From Paenibacillus kribbensis (lineage in GTDB: Bacteria; Bacillota; Bacilli; Paenibacillales; Paenibacillaceae): a stretch of DNA of 64,000 bases. The notes beneath the pieces are model-generated. The model was not told where the DNA came from and did no database searches. It saw only the letters and a list, made by a program, of their open reading frames with translations. This document shows, in pieces, positions 26,526 to 36,122 of this stretch; position 1 is the stretch's first letter, and the number at the start of each line of letters is the position of its first letter. The stretch covers positions 496,001 through 560,000 of the forward strand of contig NZ_CP020028.1 in NCBI RefSeq assembly GCF_002240415.1. Reading direction: 5' to 3'. The position numbers were made by a program, and so were the translations under genes.

Positions 26526-26662
26526 GTAGCGAAGCGGAGGATTTGAATCTGGAGAAGCGCCAACGTTCGCCTTTGCAGTTAGATGCCCACCTGTAAATGT
26601 GTTATTTCAATCAGGGCATCTCGCTGCAACAGCGATCGTAAGATCAAATCATTCGCGTAGCG
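26526..26662. ncRNA. Candidate structured RNA or intergenic repeat upstream of prfB
   Basis: In this gap three nested stems can be drawn. The closing stem includes GATTTG-ATCT (26540-26550) with AGATCAAATC (26641-26650) and GTAGCG/CGTAGC-like ends. An inner perfect 8-pair stem is AGATGCCC (26581-26588) with GGGCATCT (26614-26621). A hairpin CGCTG-CAA-CAGCG lies at 26622-26634. No open frame is convincing. The element may be an RNA in the prfB leader or a copy of a dispersed repeat. No known riboswitch family was recognised. Strand is not determined, though pairing fits either. Confidence 0.4.
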
Positions 26663-26735
26663 TCTCTTCTCCCACCCAGCCGTAACTCACAACGCTTTTA
26701 CTCCCCCTAACCACATATTAAAGGAGAATGACATC

Positions 26736-27849
26736 ATGATTGATGCAAGTGTAAAACATGATTTACGAGAAATAGGCAAGAAACTAACAAACCTTAGGGG
26801 GTCTCTTTGACTTAGATCTCAAACAGGAAATGATCGCGAACTTTGAGGAAAAGATGGCTGCGCCTGATTTTTGGGATGATAACGAAAAGGCCCAAGGTGT
26901 AATTGCCGAAATGAATGCTGTTAAGTCTTCTGTGGACAGCTATGAACAGCTTCGTCAGGAATATGAAGACGCAGGCATGATGGCTGAGCTGGCTGATGAG
27001 GAAGGCGATGAAACACTGGTTGGAGAAATTGAAAACAGTGTCAGATCGCTGCTGGGCAAATTGCAGGAGTTTGAACTGCAGTTGCTTTTAAATCAGCCAT
27101 ATGACAAGCTTAATGCTATTCTGGAGCTGCATCCGGGAGCAGGCGGTACCGAGTCCCAGGACTGGGGCCAAATGCTGCTGCGTATGTATACACGCTGGGC
27201 AGAAAAACGGGGCTTCAAGGTGGAAACCCTGGATTATCTGGCAGGTGATGAAGCGGGGATCAAGAGTGTAACCCTGTTGATCAAAGGTTATAACGCCTAC
27301 GGTTATCTTAAAGCGGAGAAAGGCGTGCATCGGCTTGTTCGCATCTCTCCATTTGATTCCTCCGGTCGTCGGCATACATCGTTCGTATCCTGTGATGTGG
27401 TACCGGAAATTGCGGATGATGTGGATATTGAGATTCGCACGGAGGATCTTAAAATTGATACGTACCGGGCCAGCGGCGCGGGTGGTCAGCATATTAATAC
27501 GACCGACTCAGCTGTTCGGATTACGCATTTGCCTACCGGTATTGTCGTGACTTGTCAAAATGAACGTTCTCAGATCAAGAACCGTGAACGTGCGATGACG
27601 ATGCTTCGTTCCAAGCTCTACGAGCGCAAGATTGAAGAACAACAGCAGCAATTGGACGAGATCCGTGGAGAACAGTCTGATATTGCATGGGGGAGCCAAA
27701 TTCGCTCCTACGTGTTCCATCCGTACAGTATGGTCAAAGATCATCGTACCAGCGTGGAAACAGGCAACGTGGGAGCTGTTATGGATGGCGATCTCGATTC
27801 GTTCATCGACGGTTACCTGCGCAGTCAAATTAAGCTGGACGCAGAATAA
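26736..27849 (+). CDS. prfB: Peptide chain release factor 2, with programmed +1 frameshift
   Basis: RF2 ends translation at UGA and UAA. The first frame starts with ATG at 26736 (site AAAGGAG) and runs 24 codons to CTT TGA at 26805-26810. Reading shifts +1 to GAC at 26809 and continues to 27849. The classic shift signal is present: an internal Shine-Dalgarno AGGGGG (26796-26801), slippery CTT, UGA and then C. The long part holds the tripeptide anticodon region ([19 protein letters not shown]) and the catalytic GGQ ([15 protein letters not shown]). When RF2 is scarce the ribosome pauses at UGA and shifts, making more RF2. The joined length is about 370 residues, normal for the family. Confidence 0.95.
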
Positions 27850-27862
27850 TAGCCTGTATGTT

Positions 27863-27908
27863 TTCCTACAGAACCGTGGACCGGGTGCCTGCGGACTGTA
27901 GGAATTTT
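27863..27908 (+). terminator. Terminator after prfB
   Basis: TTCCTACAG (27863-27871) pairs with CTGTAGGAA (27896-27904), with extra pairing in the loop, followed by TTTT. Confidence 0.78.
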
Positions 27909-27948
27909 TGTGTATACGGTATTTTGAACTAAAGGAGCACATGAACTT

Positions 27949-28848
27949 ATGTCTCAATTGAATCCTCCCGTTGCTCGTCGAAGACGCCGCAAGCCTTGGA
28001 TTGCCGCCAGCGGCCCCGTACGTAATGTAACGGATATTTTGCTGATAATACTCGGGTCCTTCATTACAGCACTGACCTTCAATATGTTCCTGCTTCCAAA
28101 CCGGATTGCGTCCGGTGGGGTATCGGGTCTGTCTATCGTGGGCGAGGAACTGTTTGGTCTAGAACCGGCCTATACGCAATGGAGTATGAATATTCCCCTA
28201 TTCATAGCAGGGGTGCTGCTGTTAGGAAAAAAGTATGGACTGCGCTCTCTGCTGGGGAGTATTATGCTGCCGCTATTCGTGTATGTGACCAAGGATTGGG
28301 CGGTTCCGACAACGAATCCGCTGCTGGCTTCGCTGTATGGCGGGATCGGAGTGGGTTTGGGATTGGGCACCGTATTTCGGGGCAGAGGCTCGACGGGCGG
28401 GCTGGCTATTTTGGCGCAAATTATTCATAAATATACGGGCTTTAGCCTTTCTCTCTGTGTCATGCTAATGGATGGCACGGTCATTACATTGGCTGGCTTT
28501 ACCCTGTCCCCGGAGCGGGCATTGTATGCATTGATTGGGCTGTTTGTAACAGGCAAGGTCATTGATGCTGTGGAAATGGGGCTAAGCTACTCAAAGGTGG
28601 CCTACATTATATCCAATCAAAAGGAAACGATCACACAGGCCATATTGCAGGACTTGGATCGGGGATTGACAGAGCTGGCAGGACGTGGGGGTTATACGAA
28701 TGAGGAACGCCCTGTACTTATGGTTGTGGTCGGGCAAAACGAGGTAACTCGTCTCAAAACGCTCGTCCGCTTGGTAGATCCGGAAGCTTTTGTGATCATT
28801 AGCAACACGCGTGAAGTGCTGGGAGAAGGCTTTAAAAAGGAAAGCTAA
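27949..28848 (+). CDS. YitT-family membrane protein (DUF161/DUF2179)
   Basis: The 299-residue protein has a basic N terminus (RRRRKPW), about five hydrophobic segments from residue 25 (ILLIILGSFITALTFNMFLLP, IPLFIAGVLLLGKKYGLRS and later ones), and a soluble C-terminal DUF2179 domain (KVAYIISNQKETITQAIL, VLMVVVGQNEVTRLKTLV). NRIASGGVSGLSI is the family hallmark. The biochemical role of YitT proteins is not established. AAAGGAG precedes the ATG. It is monocistronic, between the prfB terminator and its own strong terminator. Confidence 0.88.
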   Translation: MSQLNPPVARRRRRKPWIAASGPVRNVTDILLIILGSFITALTFNMFLLPNRIASGGVSGLSIVGEELFGLEPAYTQWSMNIPLFIAGVLLLGKKYGLRSLLGSIMLPLFVYVTKDWAVPTTNPLLASLYGGIGVGLGLGTVFRGRGSTGGLAILAQIIHKYTGFSLSLCVMLMDGTVITLAGFTLSPERALYALIGLFVTGKVIDAVEMGLSYSKVAYIISNQKETITQAILQDLDRGLTELAGRGGYTNEERPVLMVVVGQNEVTRLKTLVRLVDPEAFVIISNTREVLGEGFKKES

Positions 28849-28868
28849 AAACAGGAGTGACCTGCCGG

Positions 28869-28899
28869 AACCCCCCGTCTTATCAGACGGGGGGTTTTT
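28869..28899 (+). terminator. Terminator after the yitT-like gene
   Basis: AACCCCCCGTCT and AGACGGGGGGTT form a perfect stem with loop TATC, followed by T4-G-TT. One of the strongest terminators in the window. Confidence 0.92.
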
Positions 28900-29003
28900 G
28901 TTGTTACTTTATTTCTTTGTTTATAGTCCTGCATAGCTTGTCCGTCAAAAGAATAGGCAGGAGCGGCAATTTTAAATTTGCGGTAAAACATTACATGAGT
29001 GTG

Positions 29004-29032
29004 TTGTATTTATATGAATAGAGTCGTATAAT
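29004..29032 (+). promoter_or_regulatory. SigA promoter of the arginine cluster, possible ArgR half-site in the spacer
   Basis: TTGTAT (29004-29009), 17 bases, TATAAT (29027-29032). ATGAATA at 29014-29020, within the spacer, resembles half of an ARG box, which would let ArgR block polymerase when arginine is abundant. The promoter is well supported; the operator is only suggestive. Confidence 0.68.
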
Positions 29033-29069
29033 AATACATATTTCATAGGAACGGAATGGAGGAAGGTCT

Positions 29070-30119
29070 GTGAGCAGCAAGCTAAAAGTGGCAATTGTCG
29101 GTTCCACCGGGTATGGCGGGGTGGAGCTCATTCGTTTTTTGGTTCATCATCCGCAGGTAGAGATTGTATCTGTTATATCTTCGTCCAGCGCGGGTGTCCC
29201 GATCAGTGACGGGTTTCCACATCTGACGGACATCGTGGTGCAGGATTTGGACGGTGTTGATATCCACGAAATTGCTGCCAAGGCCGATCTGGTTTTTACA
29301 GCTACGCCATCGGGTGTTAGTACCCAACTGGTACCGCAGCTTCTGGATGCCGGACTAAAGGTCATTGATCTGTCCGGGGACTTCAGGCTCCGAAGCGGGG
29401 AAACGTATGAAGCATGGTATAAAAAGCCTGCCGCTTCCTCCGAATATCTCAAGCAAGCGGTATATGGACTCAGTGAGGTGTATGCAGAAAAGCTTGCGGG
29501 TGTTTCTTTTATTTCTAATCCAGGCTGCTATCCGACGGCAACTTTGCTCGGGATTATCCCTGCCCTTCAAGCGGATTGGATCGACCATCGGACGCTGATT
29601 GTGGATGCCAAATCCGGGGTATCCGGCTCTGGACGGGGAACAAGTCTTGTTTCGCATTATGCGGAAATGAACGAGAACTTTAAGGCTTATAAGGTGAATA
29701 AGCACCAGCATATCCCTGAGATCGAACAGGTTCTGGGCGATATTGCGGGCGAGGATGTTACGGTCACGTTTACGACACAGCTTGTGCCTATGACCCGGGG
29801 GATTATGAGTACAATCTATGTCACGCTGAAAGGTGACCATACGGATCAGGATCTTATCGGGCTATACCGAGACTACTATAAAGACCATCCTTTTGTCCGT
29901 GTACGTGGCGAAGGTGTATGGCCAGCGACGAAGGAAGTATTTGGCTCGAATTATTGTGATATCGGTTTTGCAGCGGATGCCCGAACCGGGCGCCTTACGA
30001 TTATTTCTGTCATTGATAATGTGGTGAAGGGTGCTGCCGGACAGGCGATTCAGAATTTAAATTTGATGATGGGATGGGAGGAGAACCTCGGGCTCGGCTT
30101 CATACCGGTATATCCGTAA
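29070..30119 (+). CDS. argC: N-acetyl-gamma-glutamyl-phosphate reductase
   Basis: The 349-residue enzyme reduces N-acetylglutamyl phosphate to the semialdehyde with NADPH, the third step of arginine synthesis. It has the nucleotide loop VAIVGSTGYGGVELIRFL and the active-site Cys in SNPGCYPTATLLG, with the later conserved HxxHIPEIEQ (NKHQHIPEIEQ). The start is GTG behind GGAGGAAGG. It is the first gene of argC-J-B-D-F-G-H, each separated by short gaps, and follows a good SigA promoter. Confidence 0.95.
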   Translation: MSSKLKVAIVGSTGYGGVELIRFLVHHPQVEIVSVISSSSAGVPISDGFPHLTDIVVQDLDGVDIHEIAAKADLVFTATPSGVSTQLVPQLLDAGLKVIDLSGDFRLRSGETYEAWYKKPAASSEYLKQAVYGLSEVYAEKLAGVSFISNPGCYPTATLLGIIPALQADWIDHRTLIVDAKSGVSGSGRGTSLVSHYAEMNENFKAYKVNKHQHIPEIEQVLGDIAGEDVTVTFTTQLVPMTRGIMSTIYVTLKGDHTDQDLIGLYRDYYKDHPFVRVRGEGVWPATKEVFGSNYCDIGFAADARTGRLTIISVIDNVVKGAAGQAIQNLNLMMGWEENLGLGFIPVYP

Positions 30120-30225
30120 GTAAGCAAGTAACCGCAACAGGTTGCGGGGAACGACGGAAGGCAGGTTTGGGAACGCAAGCTTAGCTGTCATTCATCCCAT
30201 AGGTTGCGAACGAGGGCACATAATT

Positions 30226-31458
30226 ATGAGTATGAGTAAAGTAGGGTTTACAGTAGTAAACGGGGGCAGCATCGTAACTCCGCGTGGCTTTACAGCCGGG
30301 GGACTGCACTGCGGATTGAAAAATACGGATCGCAACGATATTGGCGCCATTCGTTGCGAGGTAGAGGCGACAGCTGCTGCGGTGTATACCACCAATGTGT
30401 TTCAGGCTGCACCGCTGAAGGTGACCCGCGAGAGCCTGGTAGATGGCCGATTGCAGGCGGTAGTGGTGAATAGCGGGAATGCCAATGCTTGCACAGGGCA
30501 GCAAGGGGAGCGGGATGCCTACGCTATGCGTGCGGCTGCGGCTCGAGAGCTCGGTGTAGCCGAGAGTAATGTAGCCGTTGCTTCGACTGGCGTGATTGGC
30601 GAGCATTTGAAAATGGATCGTGTGCTTGGCGGTATATCGTCATTACCTGACCGTGTGAACGGGGAAAGCGATGGAGCGGAGCAATTTACCCAAGCCATCC
30701 TGACGACAGATTTGGTGAAAAAGGAAGCGTGCGTGGCGGTTGAAGTGGATGGCGTGACGGTGCACATCGCCGGGGCAGCGAAGGGCTCGGGCATGATTCA
30801 TCCGAATATGGCAACGATGCTGGCCTTTATGACCTGTGACGCAGCCATCGGGCAGGCAGCGCTTCATCAGCTCCTAAAGCAGGCGACGGATAACAGCTTT
30901 AATATGATTACAGTGGATGGCGATACAAGTACGAACGATATGCTGATCGCTATGGCAAGCGGGCTGGCGGGCAACCGCGAGTTGGATGCAGGCCATCCCG
31001 ATTGGGAGGCTTTTGCCGAGGCGTTCACCTATATCTGCCAGGAGCTGGCGAAGGCGATTGCTCGCGATGGAGAAGGTGCTACGAAGCTAGTAGAGGTGTC
31101 GGTGAGCGGGGCGGTAAGCGATGCGTCTGCCCAGGCGATAGCCAAGACGGTGATCGGGTCCAGTTTGGTGAAATCAGCTGTTTTCGGTGCAGACGCCAAC
31201 TGGGGACGCATTATTGCAGCCGTCGGGCGCGCCGGAGAGCCGGTGAATCCAGATACGGTAGACATCCGCCTGGGTGATATTATCGTGCTGAGTCAATCCA
31301 GTCCGGTCGCTTTTGATGAAGCCGAGGCGCTTTCCTATTTACGTGGAGATACGGTGCGAATTATCGTTGATTTGCATCATGGGAACGGAACTGCTACAGC
31401 CTGGGGCTGTGATTTAACTTATGATTATGTGCGGATTAACGCTGCATATCGGACATAG
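30226..31458 (+). CDS. argJ: Bifunctional ornithine acetyltransferase / N-acetylglutamate synthase
   Basis: ArgJ moves the acetyl group from N-acetylornithine to glutamate, recycling it, and in many bacilli also uses acetyl-CoA. The protein self-cleaves before the Thr in the conserved KGSGMIHPNMATML motif (about residue 185), giving the alpha and beta chains. GLHCGLKNTDRNDIG and FGADANWGRI also fit. The ATG at 30226 is chosen by homology of the N terminus (VGFTVVNGGSIVTPRGF). Its ribosome site is modest (GAGGG, 30212-30216). An in-frame start at 30142 would add an unlikely 28-residue leader. Confidence 0.93.
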   Translation: MSMSKVGFTVVNGGSIVTPRGFTAGGLHCGLKNTDRNDIGAIRCEVEATAAAVYTTNVFQAAPLKVTRESLVDGRLQAVVVNSGNANACTGQQGERDAYAMRAAAARELGVAESNVAVASTGVIGEHLKMDRVLGGISSLPDRVNGESDGAEQFTQAILTTDLVKKEACVAVEVDGVTVHIAGAAKGSGMIHPNMATMLAFMTCDAAIGQAALHQLLKQATDNSFNMITVDGDTSTNDMLIAMASGLAGNRELDAGHPDWEAFAEAFTYICQELAKAIARDGEGATKLVEVSVSGAVSDASAQAIAKTVIGSSLVKSAVFGADANWGRIIAAVGRAGEPVNPDTVDIRLGDIIVLSQSSPVAFDEAEALSYLRGDTVRIIVDLHHGNGTATAWGCDLTYDYVRINAAYRT

Positions 31459-31578
31459 ATGCAAGGAATAAACACCAATTGAACAACGGCATTCGTTGAT
31501 ATAAGCAATGAGTGGGTGTAAATCTAGCGTCTTTTTAAAATCGCACGGACCTGTGCAGAGGAGAAAAGGAGAGATGAT

Positions 31579-32418
31579 ATGCAATCAGCAATGGAGCAGG
31601 CGGATCAAGCCAATCATGCCGGAGTGGCACGTCGTAATTTTGTGATGAAATGCGGAGGAAGTACGCTGGCTGCGTTGCCTGATTCCTTTTTTGACGACTT
31701 GGCCCGTTTGCAGTCGGAAGGACTTCAGCCTGTCATTGTCCATGGCGGGGGTCCCGCGATCTCTGACAATTTGGCGAAGCTGGGAATCGAAACGGAGTTC
31801 ATTAATGGATTGCGTAAAACGACTGAACCTGTGCTGGATGTCGTGGAAATGGTGCTGGCAGGCAGCATTAACAAGCAGATTGTACGCAGAATAGGGATGC
31901 ACGGAGGGCGGGCATTGGGCTTGTCAGGCAGTGATGGCTATTTAATCGAAGCAAAGCCTGTGCCGAATGCCGCAGAGGTCGGTTGGGTCGGAGAGGTAAC
32001 GTCTGTTCAAGCTTCGATTATTACAGGTGTGCTGGATATGAACTACATGCCTGTTATTGCACCTATTGGCATTGATCGATCTGGTCAGCGTTACAACATT
32101 AATGCGGATACAGCGGCGGGTGCAGTGGCTTCTCACCTCGGGGTCAGTCGGATGATCGTCGTTACCGATGTGCCGGGGATATTGAAAAAGAGTGGCAGCG
32201 AGAAGAAGGTACTGGACTCCATCACCGTACAGGAGATTGAAGATATGATCAGCACGGGTGAAATCTACGGGGGTATGATCCCAAAAGTGAGGGCGGCTAT
32301 TGCCTGCATCCACGGAAAAGTGAAGGAAGTCGTTATTGTGAATGGCAGTGAACCGCAGGTGTTAAGCCGTGTGCTGGGCGGGGAATCGATAGGAACACGC
32401 ATCGTGCGTATGCAGTAA
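31579..32418 (+). CDS. argB: Acetylglutamate kinase
   Basis: The 279-residue amino-acid kinase phosphorylates N-acetylglutamate. It has NFVMKCGGSTLAAL (phosphate loop), VIVHGGGPAIS, and the ATP-binding DVPGILKKSG and GGMIPKVRAA regions. The MVLAGSINKQIVRRI segment also fits ArgB. An 18-residue polar N-terminal extension precedes the conserved core. GGAGAGAT precedes the ATG. The family is often feedback-inhibited by arginine, but the N-terminal helix of the inhibited type is not clearly present, so sensitivity is open. It lies 120 bases after argJ. Confidence 0.94.
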   Translation: MQSAMEQADQANHAGVARRNFVMKCGGSTLAALPDSFFDDLARLQSEGLQPVIVHGGGPAISDNLAKLGIETEFINGLRKTTEPVLDVVEMVLAGSINKQIVRRIGMHGGRALGLSGSDGYLIEAKPVPNAAEVGWVGEVTSVQASIITGVLDMNYMPVIAPIGIDRSGQRYNINADTAAGAVASHLGVSRMIVVTDVPGILKKSGSEKKVLDSITVQEIEDMISTGEIYGGMIPKVRAAIACIHGKVKEVVIVNGSEPQVLSRVLGGESIGTRIVRMQ

Positions 32419-32477
32419 TTGAGACATGACATGTACCGAAACCTTTATAACCAAACGAAAAAAGGAGCGTGAACATA

Positions 32478-33740
32478 ATGAGTAAGGAGTCTAATGCACT
32501 GGTGAGCGAGGAATTGCCAAATACGGATGCAATCGGAGTGCGTACGGAAAAGGTAGCGGCAGAAGCGCAGCCGCAAAGCTCTCTTTTTCCAACCTATGCA
32601 AGATATCCGCTGTCACTGGTCAAAGGTCAAGGAAGCTGGCTGTGGGATGATCAGGGCAAGCGTTATCTGGATTTCATGTCAGGCATTGCCGTTACCAATC
32701 TCGGGCATGCCCCTCAGGCTGTAGCCGAGCGCTTGAAAAAACAGATTGATGAACTGTGGCATGTATCCAATCTGTTTCATATCCCAGGACAGGAACGGGC
32801 GGCAGCTTTGCTGACTGCCAATAGCAGCGCGGATGCTGTATTTTTCTGCAATAGCGGGGCGGAGGCGAATGAAGCTGCGATCAAGCTGGCGCGTCGTTAC
32901 CACCAAAAGGTGAAGCAGAACGGCCGCTACGAAGTCATTACGTTCACGCAATCCTTTCACGGGCGGACGCTGGCAACCCTGACCGCTACCGGTCAGGATA
33001 AAGTTAAAGAAGGATTTTTGCCGCTTCCTGCCGGGTTTAAAAGCGTTCCACTTCATGATCAGGCTGCGCTTGAAGCAGCAATCAGTGAAAATACGGCGGC
33101 CATTATGCTGGAAATGGTGCAGGCTGAAGGTGGCATGTATCCGGTAGACCCTGCTTTTGTAGATGTGATTACCAAGCTGTGCCGCGAGCATGGCTTGCTG
33201 CTGATCATTGATGAGGTGCAAACAGGCATGGGACGGACAGGTAAGCTGTTTGCCTTCGAGCATTATGGCATAGAGCCGGATATCTTTACATTGGCGAAGG
33301 GGTTGGGCAGTGGCTTTTCTGTAGGTGCGATGCTGGGCAAAGGATATTTGCGTGAAGCGTTCACGGCGGGCAGCCACGGTTCCACCTTTGGTGGTACGCC
33401 GCTCGCGATGGCAGCGGTTCAGGCGACCATTGAAACGATTATAGATGACAAACTGCCAGAACGTGCAGCTGAGATGGGCGAATATTTGTTCCATAGCCTG
33501 CAAAAGCAGCTTGGAGATATTCCTTTTGTAAAGGATATCCGCGGAAAAGGGCTGATGGTCGGCATTGAGTGTGCGGAGCCGGTAGCAGAGCTTGTTTTGG
33601 CAGGACAGAAGAAGGGGATTCTGTTTATTACAGCAGGACCGAACGTGATTCGCCTGTTGCCTAACCTGTATGTAACGAAGGATGAAATTGATCAGGCAGT
33701 AACACTGATTGCTGAATTGATTCGGGAGCATGTGGCTTAG
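32478..33740 (+). CDS. argD: Acetylornithine aminotransferase
   Basis: This class III PLP aminotransferase makes N-acetylornithine. Features are FCNSGAEANEAAIKLAR, FTQSFHGRTLATLTATGQ, LLIIDEVQTGMGRTGKLFA, and the PLP lysine in FTLAKGLGSGFSVGAM. I place the start at the ATG at 32478, ten bases after AAAGGAG; an in-frame GTG at 32469 sits only one base from that site. The first 30 residues are polar and not conserved. It is in the arg cluster between argB and argF. Confidence 0.94.
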   Translation: MSKESNALVSEELPNTDAIGVRTEKVAAEAQPQSSLFPTYARYPLSLVKGQGSWLWDDQGKRYLDFMSGIAVTNLGHAPQAVAERLKKQIDELWHVSNLFHIPGQERAAALLTANSSADAVFFCNSGAEANEAAIKLARRYHQKVKQNGRYEVITFTQSFHGRTLATLTATGQDKVKEGFLPLPAGFKSVPLHDQAALEAAISENTAAIMLEMVQAEGGMYPVDPAFVDVITKLCREHGLLLIIDEVQTGMGRTGKLFAFEHYGIEPDIFTLAKGLGSGFSVGAMLGKGYLREAFTAGSHGSTFGGTPLAMAAVQATIETIIDDKLPERAAEMGEYLFHSLQKQLGDIPFVKDIRGKGLMVGIECAEPVAELVLAGQKKGILFITAGPNVIRLLPNLYVTKDEIDQAVTLIAELIREHVA

Positions 33741-33788
33741 TTTTAAAGAGCAAATCATCCAAATTAAAGTGTAAAAGGAGACGATAGC

Positions 33789-34745
33789 ATGAGCCAGAGC
33801 GGCGCACTGCAGCAGATGAATTTGAAGGGGCGGGACTTCCTTGAGCTGGATGACTACTCTACAGAGGAAATCCAGTATTTAATTGATCTCGCCATCGAAA
33901 TTAAGCGTAAGCACAAAAACGGGGAAACCTATCAGCCGCTACAGGGGAAAACACTTGGACTGATTTTCGAAAAATCCTCCACACGTACACGGGTATCCTT
34001 TGAAGTCGGTATGTATCAATTGGGCGGGCATGCCCTTTTCCTGAGCAAAAATGACATTCAACTGGGACGCGGCGAGCCTATTAGCGACATGGCGCAAGTC
34101 ATGTCACGCTATCTGGACGGCATTATGGTTCGTACCTTTGGGCACGATAATGTCGTAGAATTGGCACGTTATGCATCCGTTCCTGTGATCAACGGCTTGA
34201 GCGATTTGGCGCATCCATGTCAGGTGCTGGCTGATTACCAAACTTTGTATGAGCAAAAGGGCAAGCTAAAAGGACTCAAACTAGCTTACATCGGGGATGG
34301 CAACAATATGGCACATTCTCTATTGATCGGCGGAGCGAAGCTCGGAGTACATGTATCGATTGCAAGTCCTGCGGGATACGAGCCTGACCCGAGTGTGGTT
34401 GCAGCTTCCCGTGAGATTGCCAAGCAGACAGGGAGTGAAATTGTTATAACCCAAAGTCCGCAAGAAGCGGTCAAGGATGCGGATGCAATTTATACGGATG
34501 TATGGGCGAGCATGGGCTTTGAGGAAGAGCAGAAGGAGCGTGAGCTTGCTTTTGCCGACTTCCAGGTGAATGAGGAGCTGGTCCAGCTGGCGAAACCGGA
34601 TTATTTGTTCCTGCACTGTCTGCCTGCACATCGTGGGGAAGAAGTGAGTGCGGGTGTCATTGACGGTCCGAATTCAGTCATTTTTGATGAAGCGGAAAAT
34701 CGCCTGCATGCGCAAAAAGCGCTGTTGGTTGCTTTGCTGGGATAA
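33789..34745 (+). CDS. argF: Ornithine carbamoyltransferase
   Basis: The 318-residue enzyme makes citrulline from ornithine and carbamoyl phosphate. It has the carbamoyl-phosphate loop SSTRTRVSFEVG, the HPCQVLADYQTL region, and the ornithine loop HCLPAHRGEEV. AAAAGGAG precedes the ATG. No carAB genes lie in this cluster, unlike B. subtilis argCJBD-carAB-argF, so carbamoyl phosphate must come from elsewhere in the genome. Confidence 0.96.
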   Translation: MSQSGALQQMNLKGRDFLELDDYSTEEIQYLIDLAIEIKRKHKNGETYQPLQGKTLGLIFEKSSTRTRVSFEVGMYQLGGHALFLSKNDIQLGRGEPISDMAQVMSRYLDGIMVRTFGHDNVVELARYASVPVINGLSDLAHPCQVLADYQTLYEQKGKLKGLKLAYIGDGNNMAHSLLIGGAKLGVHVSIASPAGYEPDPSVVAASREIAKQTGSEIVITQSPQEAVKDADAIYTDVWASMGFEEEQKERELAFADFQVNEELVQLAKPDYLFLHCLPAHRGEEVSAGVIDGPNSVIFDEAENRLHAQKALLVALLG

Positions 34746-34799
34746 GGAAAATAGGTAAGGAAGATAAAGGCTAGAAGCATTTTGGGGAGGACTTTAATC

Positions 34800-36035
34800 A
34801 TGGCAAAAGAAAAAATCGTACTCGCATACTCCGGCGGTCTGGATACGTCGGTCATTCTGAAATGGCTCAAGGAAACGTATGATGCCGAGATCATCGCATT
34901 TACCGCTGACATCGGTCAGAAGGAAGAACTGGACGGTTTGGAGGAAAAAGCGCTCGCTACGGGGGCTTCCAAAGTGTACATTGATGATCTGCGTGATGAA
35001 TTCGCCAAGGATTTTATTTATCCGATGTTTCAGGCGGGTGCTTTGTATGAAGGACAATATTTGCTCGGAACGAGTATTGCACGTCCATTGATCGCCAAGC
35101 GGATGGTCGATATTGCGATTGCCGAGGGAGCAACAGCGATCGCTCACGGCGCAACAGGCAAAGGCAACGATCAGGTGCGCTTCGAGCTGAACGCGGCGGC
35201 GTTGACGCCGGATATCAAGGTCATTGCACCTTGGCGGCTGGAAGAGTTCCGCAATCAGTTCCCGGGCCGGGCAGAAATGATTGCCTATGCTGAAAAACAC
35301 AATATTCCGGTAACCGCTTCTGCAGCCAAGCCGTACTCCATGGACCGCAACCTGCTGCATATCAGCTATGAAAGCGGTGTGCTGGAGGACCCTTGGTTTG
35401 ATCCGAGCGCTCCTGAAAATAAAGAGATGTTCTTGCTCAGCAACGCGCCAGAGGACGCTCCTGATGAAGCGGAATATTTGGAGCTGGAATTTGAAGCAGG
35501 CAACTGCGTCGCTTTGAACGGAGAACGGTTGACACCGCTGCAGGTAATGGAAAAGCTGAATGAGTTGGGCGGCAAGCACGGCATCGGACGCGTGGATATG
35601 GTGGAGAACCGTTTTGTGGGCATGAAGAGCCGCGGAGTCTACGAGACGCCGGGCGGTACGATCCTGTTCACAGCTCACCGCAAAATGGAATCCATCACGA
35701 TGGATCGCGAAGTTATGAATTTGCGTGACAGTCTGATTACCCGTTATGCTACCTTGGTATACAACGGGTTCTGGTTCGCACCGGAACGTGTGGCTTTGCA
35801 GGCTCTGGTTCATGAGAGCCAGAAAAATGTCAGTGGTACGGTGCGCGTTAAGCTGTACAAAGGCAATATTATCGGCGCAGGCGTCAAAAGCCCGGTTAGC
35901 TTGTACAACCCGGATATTGCGACGATGGAAGCCGATCCGACACAAGCCTATGATCAAGGTGATGCAACAGGCTTCATCCGGTTGAATGCTTTGCGCTTGA
36001 AGGTCAATGCGGGCGTAACACAAAATCATAAATAA
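34800..36035 (+). CDS. argG: Argininosuccinate synthase
   Basis: The 411-residue enzyme joins citrulline and aspartate using ATP. The N-type pyrophosphatase loop [16 protein letters not shown] lies at the start, with later [16 protein letters not shown] and [14 protein letters not shown]. The ATG at 34800 fits the family start ([13 protein letters not shown]) and has GGGGAGGA upstream. It lies 54 bases past argF and about 90 before argH. Confidence 0.96.
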   Translation: MAKEKIVLAYSGGLDTSVILKWLKETYDAEIIAFTADIGQKEELDGLEEKALATGASKVYIDDLRDEFAKDFIYPMFQAGALYEGQYLLGTSIARPLIAKRMVDIAIAEGATAIAHGATGKGNDQVRFELNAAALTPDIKVIAPWRLEEFRNQFPGRAEMIAYAEKHNIPVTASAAKPYSMDRNLLHISYESGVLEDPWFDPSAPENKEMFLLSNAPEDAPDEAEYLELEFEAGNCVALNGERLTPLQVMEKLNELGGKHGIGRVDMVENRFVGMKSRGVYETPGGTILFTAHRKMESITMDREVMNLRDSLITRYATLVYNGFWFAPERVALQALVHESQKNVSGTVRVKLYKGNIIGAGVKSPVSLYNPDIATMEADPTQAYDQGDATGFIRLNALRLKVNAGVTQNHK

Positions 36036-36122
36036 TGATGTAATCTAAAAAATGTACGGAATGCGGGCCGTTCTTGTCCAAACGACGAGGGCGGCTTGTT
36101 ATTGCAGAGAGGGGATCATGCA

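Noticed and set aside
26736-26810. Short frame ending in TGA before the RF2 body, possible broken gene
   Set aside because: The AGGGGG, CTT TGA C signals identify the conserved RF2 programmed frameshift, so it is not a lesion.
32679-33758. 359-residue minus-strand frame across argD
   Set aside because: Antisense to a clear class III aminotransferase, with no domain or start signal.
34794-36029. 411-residue open frame on the minus strand across argG
   Set aside because: It is the antisense of a well-conserved argG frame and lacks a ribosome site. Long antisense frames are a codon-bias effect.
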